Shown here: one piece after another, positions 6,155-7,178 of the stretch
Layout: each line of letters starts with the position of its first letter
How positions within the stretch are numbered: position 1 is the stretch's first letter
Source of the DNA: an uncultured Alphaproteobacteria bacterium
GTDB lineage: Bacteria > Pseudomonadota > Alphaproteobacteria > Minwuiales > Minwuiaceae
DNA length: 7,178 bases
Assembly (NCBI GenBank): GCA_913064755.1
Contig: CAJYBQ010000161.1
Location: forward strand, 1-7,178
Direction of reading: 5' to 3'
The notes under the pieces: generated by a model
The model's input: only the letters and a program-made list of their open reading frames with translations
What the model was told of the DNA's origin: nothing
Databases searched by the model: none
Position numbers and translations under genes: made by a program

Positions 6155-6760
6155 ATGGCAACCGACAAGTCTGACTGGACGGTCAACCGGGTACTGGCCC
6201 GCCAGGCGCAGGAGCGCCCGGACAGTCGTTTCATACAGTTCGAGGACGGACCGGCGCTTACCTACCTGGAAGCGCACCGGGCCGCCAACAGCATGGGCAA
6301 TGCCTATGCCGGGGCCGGTGTCGGCTTTGGCGATCACGTCGTGCTGATGCTGCACAACCGGCTGGAATACCTCTGGTCCTGGATCGGCCTCAGCCGCATC
6401 GGTGCGGTCACGGTGGCGGTCAATACCGCCTACAAGGGTCGGTTCCTGACCCATGTGCTGACCAATTGCCGGGCGCGGATGGCGGTGGTGGAGCCGGAAT
6501 TCCTGCCCTGGCTGGCGGAGATCGAGGACACCTTACCGGACCTGGTCACGGTCTACGTGCCCAGCGACGGGGCCGACGTGCCACGCCCCGACGTCCAGCG
6601 GATCGATGTCCGGTCCTTCGACGAACTGCTGGATGGTCCCGACGACGAGATCGATGTGGAGGTCACCTACAGCGACATCGGCATGATCATGTTCACGTCC
6701 GGCACCACCGGCCCGTCGAAGGGCGTGCTGATGCCCAATGGCCACCTGCACCTGATCGGC
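6155..6760 (+). CDS. N-terminal part of an AMP-forming acyl-CoA synthetase/ligase, 3' end replaced
   Basis: The first 200 or so residues belong to an ANL-superfamily ligase that activates a carboxylic acid as acyl-AMP and then forms the CoA thioester. Visible marks are RPDSRFIQFEDGPALTY (about 22-38), LHNRLEYLWSWIGLSRIGAV (residues 70-89 approximately), VNTAYKGRFLTHVL and the ATP-binding P-loop MIMFTSGTTGPSKGVLM at about 177-193. The NTAYKGRFL block resembles CaiC-like and fatty-acyl-CoA ligases; substrate cannot be assigned. The ATG at 6155 follows the Shine-Dalgarno GGGGAG (6141-6146) by 8 bases. Family similarity stops at about HLHLIGF (198-204), shortly after the P-loop. The YGxTE motif, the TGD hinge and the C-terminal lysine domain of a normal 500-550 residue enzyme are absent. 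The frame stays open to the window end, but beyond about 6765 it reads the antisense of a DUF5916 gene and has no ligase character. Not functional as written. Confidence 0.88.
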
Positions 6761-6765
6761 TTCGA
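6743..6765. other. Second junction, between ligase and antisense DUF5916 fragment
   Basis: Within these bases the plus strand can still be read as ligase (HLHLIGF) while the minus strand already reads as the DUF5916 motif ending VEADQVQV, with codon boundaries in register. The two source sequences seem to share a short stretch here. Ligase similarity ends and arginine codon use on the coding strand changes across it. This is the pattern expected of a join at short shared sequence; no mobile-element ends are visible. Confidence 0.6.
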
Positions 6766-7178
6766 CCTGGGCGAAGTCGGTCAGCACCGAGGCCTCGACA
6801 TACGAGCCGGTGCCGACTTGCACACGCGCGTCCGCGCCGGCAGCGAGGTTGGCTCGACGGCGTGGAGCGATCTGAAAGACGGGCTGAAAGTCGCTGCTCG
6901 CAGCCAGGTACGGAGTGAGTTCCAAGGCGCGCTGGGCTCGAATGTCGTCGAGGCCGGTCAGCACGCCGAAGCTCGAGGCCGACAGAGGGCTACGCGGCGG
7001 CACGATCAATCGCCAGTCGTAGGTCGCGTTGCGCAGTGGCTCGTCGCGCGTGATGTTGATGCCCATCGTCAGCGACTCGCCCCCCTTGATGCCCAAGATA
7101 GCGAAGGGCACCTTGTATTCGATGTCGTAGCCGTCGGGTCGTCGACCCACTTCGGCGCTCCACACCGCGTCCCACTCG
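6752..7178 (-). CDS. Fragment of a CBM9-like/DUF5916 outer-membrane protein, both ends missing
   Basis: About 142 codons, open at the window edge, read as the middle of a protein with a carbohydrate-binding family 9-like domain followed by DUF5916, a family predicted to form an outer-membrane barrel and common in Bacteroidota, Myxococcota and some gammaproteobacteria. The first 45 codons (EWDAVWSAEVG, then GYDIEYKVPFAILG and MGINITRD) are the end of the CBM9-like sandwich. Then come WRLIVPPRSP, SSFGVLTGLDDI, ALELTPYLAAS and VLTDFAQVEADQ, the last matching the DFxQVEAD motif where the barrel part begins. Normally the text continues to an FFPEKRxFFLE-type motif; that is absent because the sequence switches at the junction. 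Five of twelve arginine codons are CGA, which the preceding ligase segment does not use in 13 arginines. Function is unknown; similarity is from memory of the family. The 3' limit is approximate. Confidence 0.72.

Noticed and set aside
6766..7178. Continuation of the ligase frame as a novel C-terminal domain
   Set aside because: The frame is open by chance; the opposite strand carries the recognisable CBM9-like/DUF5916 sequence with the DFAQVEAD motif.

Overview
The window is GC-rich (roughly two thirds G+C by eye), with dense, short-spaced genes using mostly CGC/CGG arginine and CTG leucine codons. The protein types (LysE/ArgO exporter, CACHE-HAMP class III cyclase, RecA-fold 'DNA helicase' of the short alphaproteobacterial kind) suggest an alphaproteobacterium, perhaps Rhodospirillales-like, probably from a metagenome or draft assembly. 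That placement is inference from protein style, not from a search.

Layout. (1) 1-519, minus: a LysE/ArgO-family amino acid exporter, cut by the window edge. (2) 606-2402, plus: a membrane class III adenylate cyclase with a periplasmic CACHE-like sensor, divergent from the exporter and possibly leaderless. (3) 2467-3429, minus: a fold-type IV PLP aminotransferase resembling (R)-selective amine transaminases. (4) 3541-4413, plus: a two-domain rhodanese/mercaptopyruvate-type sulfurtransferase, overlapped by 1 base by (5) 4413-4931, plus: a small secreted six-cysteine protein of unknown function. (6) 4973-about 5345, minus: the C-terminal part of a DnaB/RecA-like ATPase. (7) about 5358-6101, plus: the C-terminal third of a YbbP-like FtsX-family ABC permease. 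(8) 6155-about 6760, plus: the N-terminal 200 residues of an AMP-forming acyl-CoA ligase. (9) about 6743-7178, minus: a fragment of a CBM9-like/DUF5916 outer-membrane protein.

Two places do not behave like ordinary gene boundaries. Near 5345-5358 the helicase-like gene loses its N-terminal half, including the Walker A region, exactly where the permease loses its N-terminal two thirds. Near 6743-6765 the ligase stops matching its family just after the ATP-binding P-loop and the opposite strand begins to read as DUF5916, with different arginine codon use (several CGA). Both look like joins between unrelated sequences: a chimeric assembly is the simplest explanation, a real rearrangement the alternative. 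The 1-4972 block looks coherent; 5358-6740 is a second coherent block; about 6765-7178 is probably foreign.

Functionally the first block combines amino acid export, cAMP signalling, PLP-dependent transamination and sulfur transfer. The only pair with a strong sequence argument for joint expression is the sulfurtransferase and the secreted cysteine-rich protein. I see no CRISPR array, RNA gene, insertion sequence or phage module, and nothing that amounts to a clearly new multi-gene system.
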